Positions 7,108 to 7,330 of a stretch of 7,330 bases of DNA are shown here, in pieces. Position 1 is the stretch's first letter. Each line of letters opens with the position of its first letter. The notes under the pieces are model-generated. The model saw only the letters and a program-made list of their open reading frames with translations. It did no database searches and was not told the origin of the DNA. Source of the stretch: Thiotrichaceae bacterium (GTDB taxonomy: Bacteria; Pseudomonadota; Gammaproteobacteria; Thiotrichales; Thiotrichaceae); the NCBI GenBank assembly GCA_027030285.1, contig JALVFC010000219.1, positions 1 to 7,330 of the forward strand, in the 5' to 3' direction. The position numbers were made by a program, and so were the translations under genes.

Positions 7108-7275
7108 CCCTCCAAAAGGCGGCGGCAGTAATAGCGCATCAGCATCATGAACGCTGGGATGGGGCAGGAGCAGGGTCGCCATTTTGACCCTTTTCTGATG
7201 CAGGCACTGCTGGCGCATCTGGATGGATTTGTTGAGATCGGCAAGCGCTACGGCGCTGATGGATGCGCCTATTGA
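7108..7275 (+). pseudogene. HD-GYP domain phosphodiesterase remnant (5'-truncated, internal deletion, frameshift)
   Basis: Two pieces of one domain are visible in different frames. From 7110 the frame reads LQKAAAVIAHQHHERWDG (to 7163), which is the HHExWDGxGYP signature region of HD-GYP proteins, and then runs to a stop at 7185. From about 7171 another frame reads QGRHFDPFLMQALLAHLD and continues through GFVEIGKRYGAD to a stop at 7273-7275, matching the usual C-terminal end of HD-GYP proteins (G-x-HFDP-x-L-x-x-x-F). The roughly 50 residues that normally lie between (GYP, the DVFDALTS and RPYK region) are missing, as is everything N-terminal of the signature. HD-GYP enzymes hydrolyse cyclic di-GMP; this copy cannot be functional. 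It begins directly after the octaheme stop codon and overlaps gspF tail-to-tail by 7 bp. Confidence 0.75.
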
Positions 7276-7330
7276 ACCAGCTGATTCATCTCAAAGATCG
7301 GCAGCAGAATGGCGATAACGATCAACAGAA
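7269..7330 (-). CDS. gspF: Type II secretion inner-membrane protein F, C-terminal end (partial)
   Basis: The last 19 codons of a minus-strand gene whose 5' part lies beyond the window, ending at TAG (7271-7269). The peptide is LLIVIAILLPIFEMNQLVQ: a transmembrane helix end followed by LPIF-[DE]-x-N-x-L, the characteristic C-terminus of GspF. The related pilus protein PilC usually lacks this Asn. GspF sits in the inner membrane and works with the GspE ATPase and GspL/GspM in the type II secretion apparatus. No gspG follows downstream on the minus strand, which is where it often lies, so gspF here may be detached from the main cluster or end a short operon. The call rests on a very short piece. 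Confidence 0.7.
   Translation of the reverse strand, partial: LLIVIAILLPIFEMNQLVQ

Noticed and set aside
7108..7131. Intrinsic terminator after the octaheme gene (CCTCC AAAA GGCGG)
   Set aside because: The stem is short with a mismatch and no T-run follows; the bases also code the start of the HD-GYP remnant.
7147..7275. A free-standing 42-codon gene starting at ATG 7147
   Set aside because: Its sequence is the C-terminal end of an HD-GYP domain, and the HHERWDG motif lies just upstream in another frame, so it is a fragment rather than a small gene.

Overview
The window looks like an accessory stretch of a Gram-negative, probably gammaproteobacterial, chromosome. It holds a REP-associated tyrosine transposase (RAYT) with its own palindromes, two secreted-protein genes on the + strand, and at the right edge the broken remains of a core gene facing the 3' end of a type II secretion gene. 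No gene fixes the genus. A marine or sediment bacterium is a guess from the calcium-loop, cadherin-like and multiheme architecture.

Left part (1-853): a complete RAYT gene (26-583) with HLH and catalytic-Tyr motifs. One REP hairpin begins inside its stop codon (580-608) and a second, inverted one lies at 764-792. I see no convincing gene between the hairpins.

Middle (854-2401): an exported 515-aa protein. Its N-terminal half is unrecognised apart from a TPR-like stretch. Its C-terminal half reads as an archaemetzincin (peptidase family M54) fold in which the HExxHxxGxxH zinc site has become PxxxKxxGxxR, so it is probably a pseudoprotease. A 221-bp spacer follows (2402-2622).

Right part (2623-7107): a 1494-aa secreted mosaic. 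In order it has a signal peptide, one RHS/YD repeat, a Calx-beta-like domain, thrombospondin type 3 calcium repeats, a LamG/concanavalin-like domain, more type 3 repeats, a dockerin-like pair of calcium loops, four cadherin-like repeats, an octaheme cytochrome c segment with eight CxxCH motifs, and two IPT/TIG-like domains. Nine additional histidines inside the heme segment are enough for all eight hemes to be bis-His ligated. That favours electron transfer over catalysis, on a cell-surface or extracellular protein.

Right edge (7108-7330): immediately after the cytochrome stop codon lies a wreck of an HD-GYP cyclic-di-GMP phosphodiesterase gene. Its HHERWDG motif and its C-terminal tail are in different frames, with about 50 residues missing between them. 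It overlaps tail-to-tail with the last 19 codons of a minus-strand gspF. Base composition rises here to roughly 55-58% GC in hand-counted blocks, whereas the accessory genes are lower and uneven. This suggests the edge of an inserted or rearranged segment.

The working picture is a secreted, calcium-stabilised, adhesin-like octaheme cytochrome next to an exported inactive protease-like protein. Their functional link is inferred only from adjacency and shared strand.
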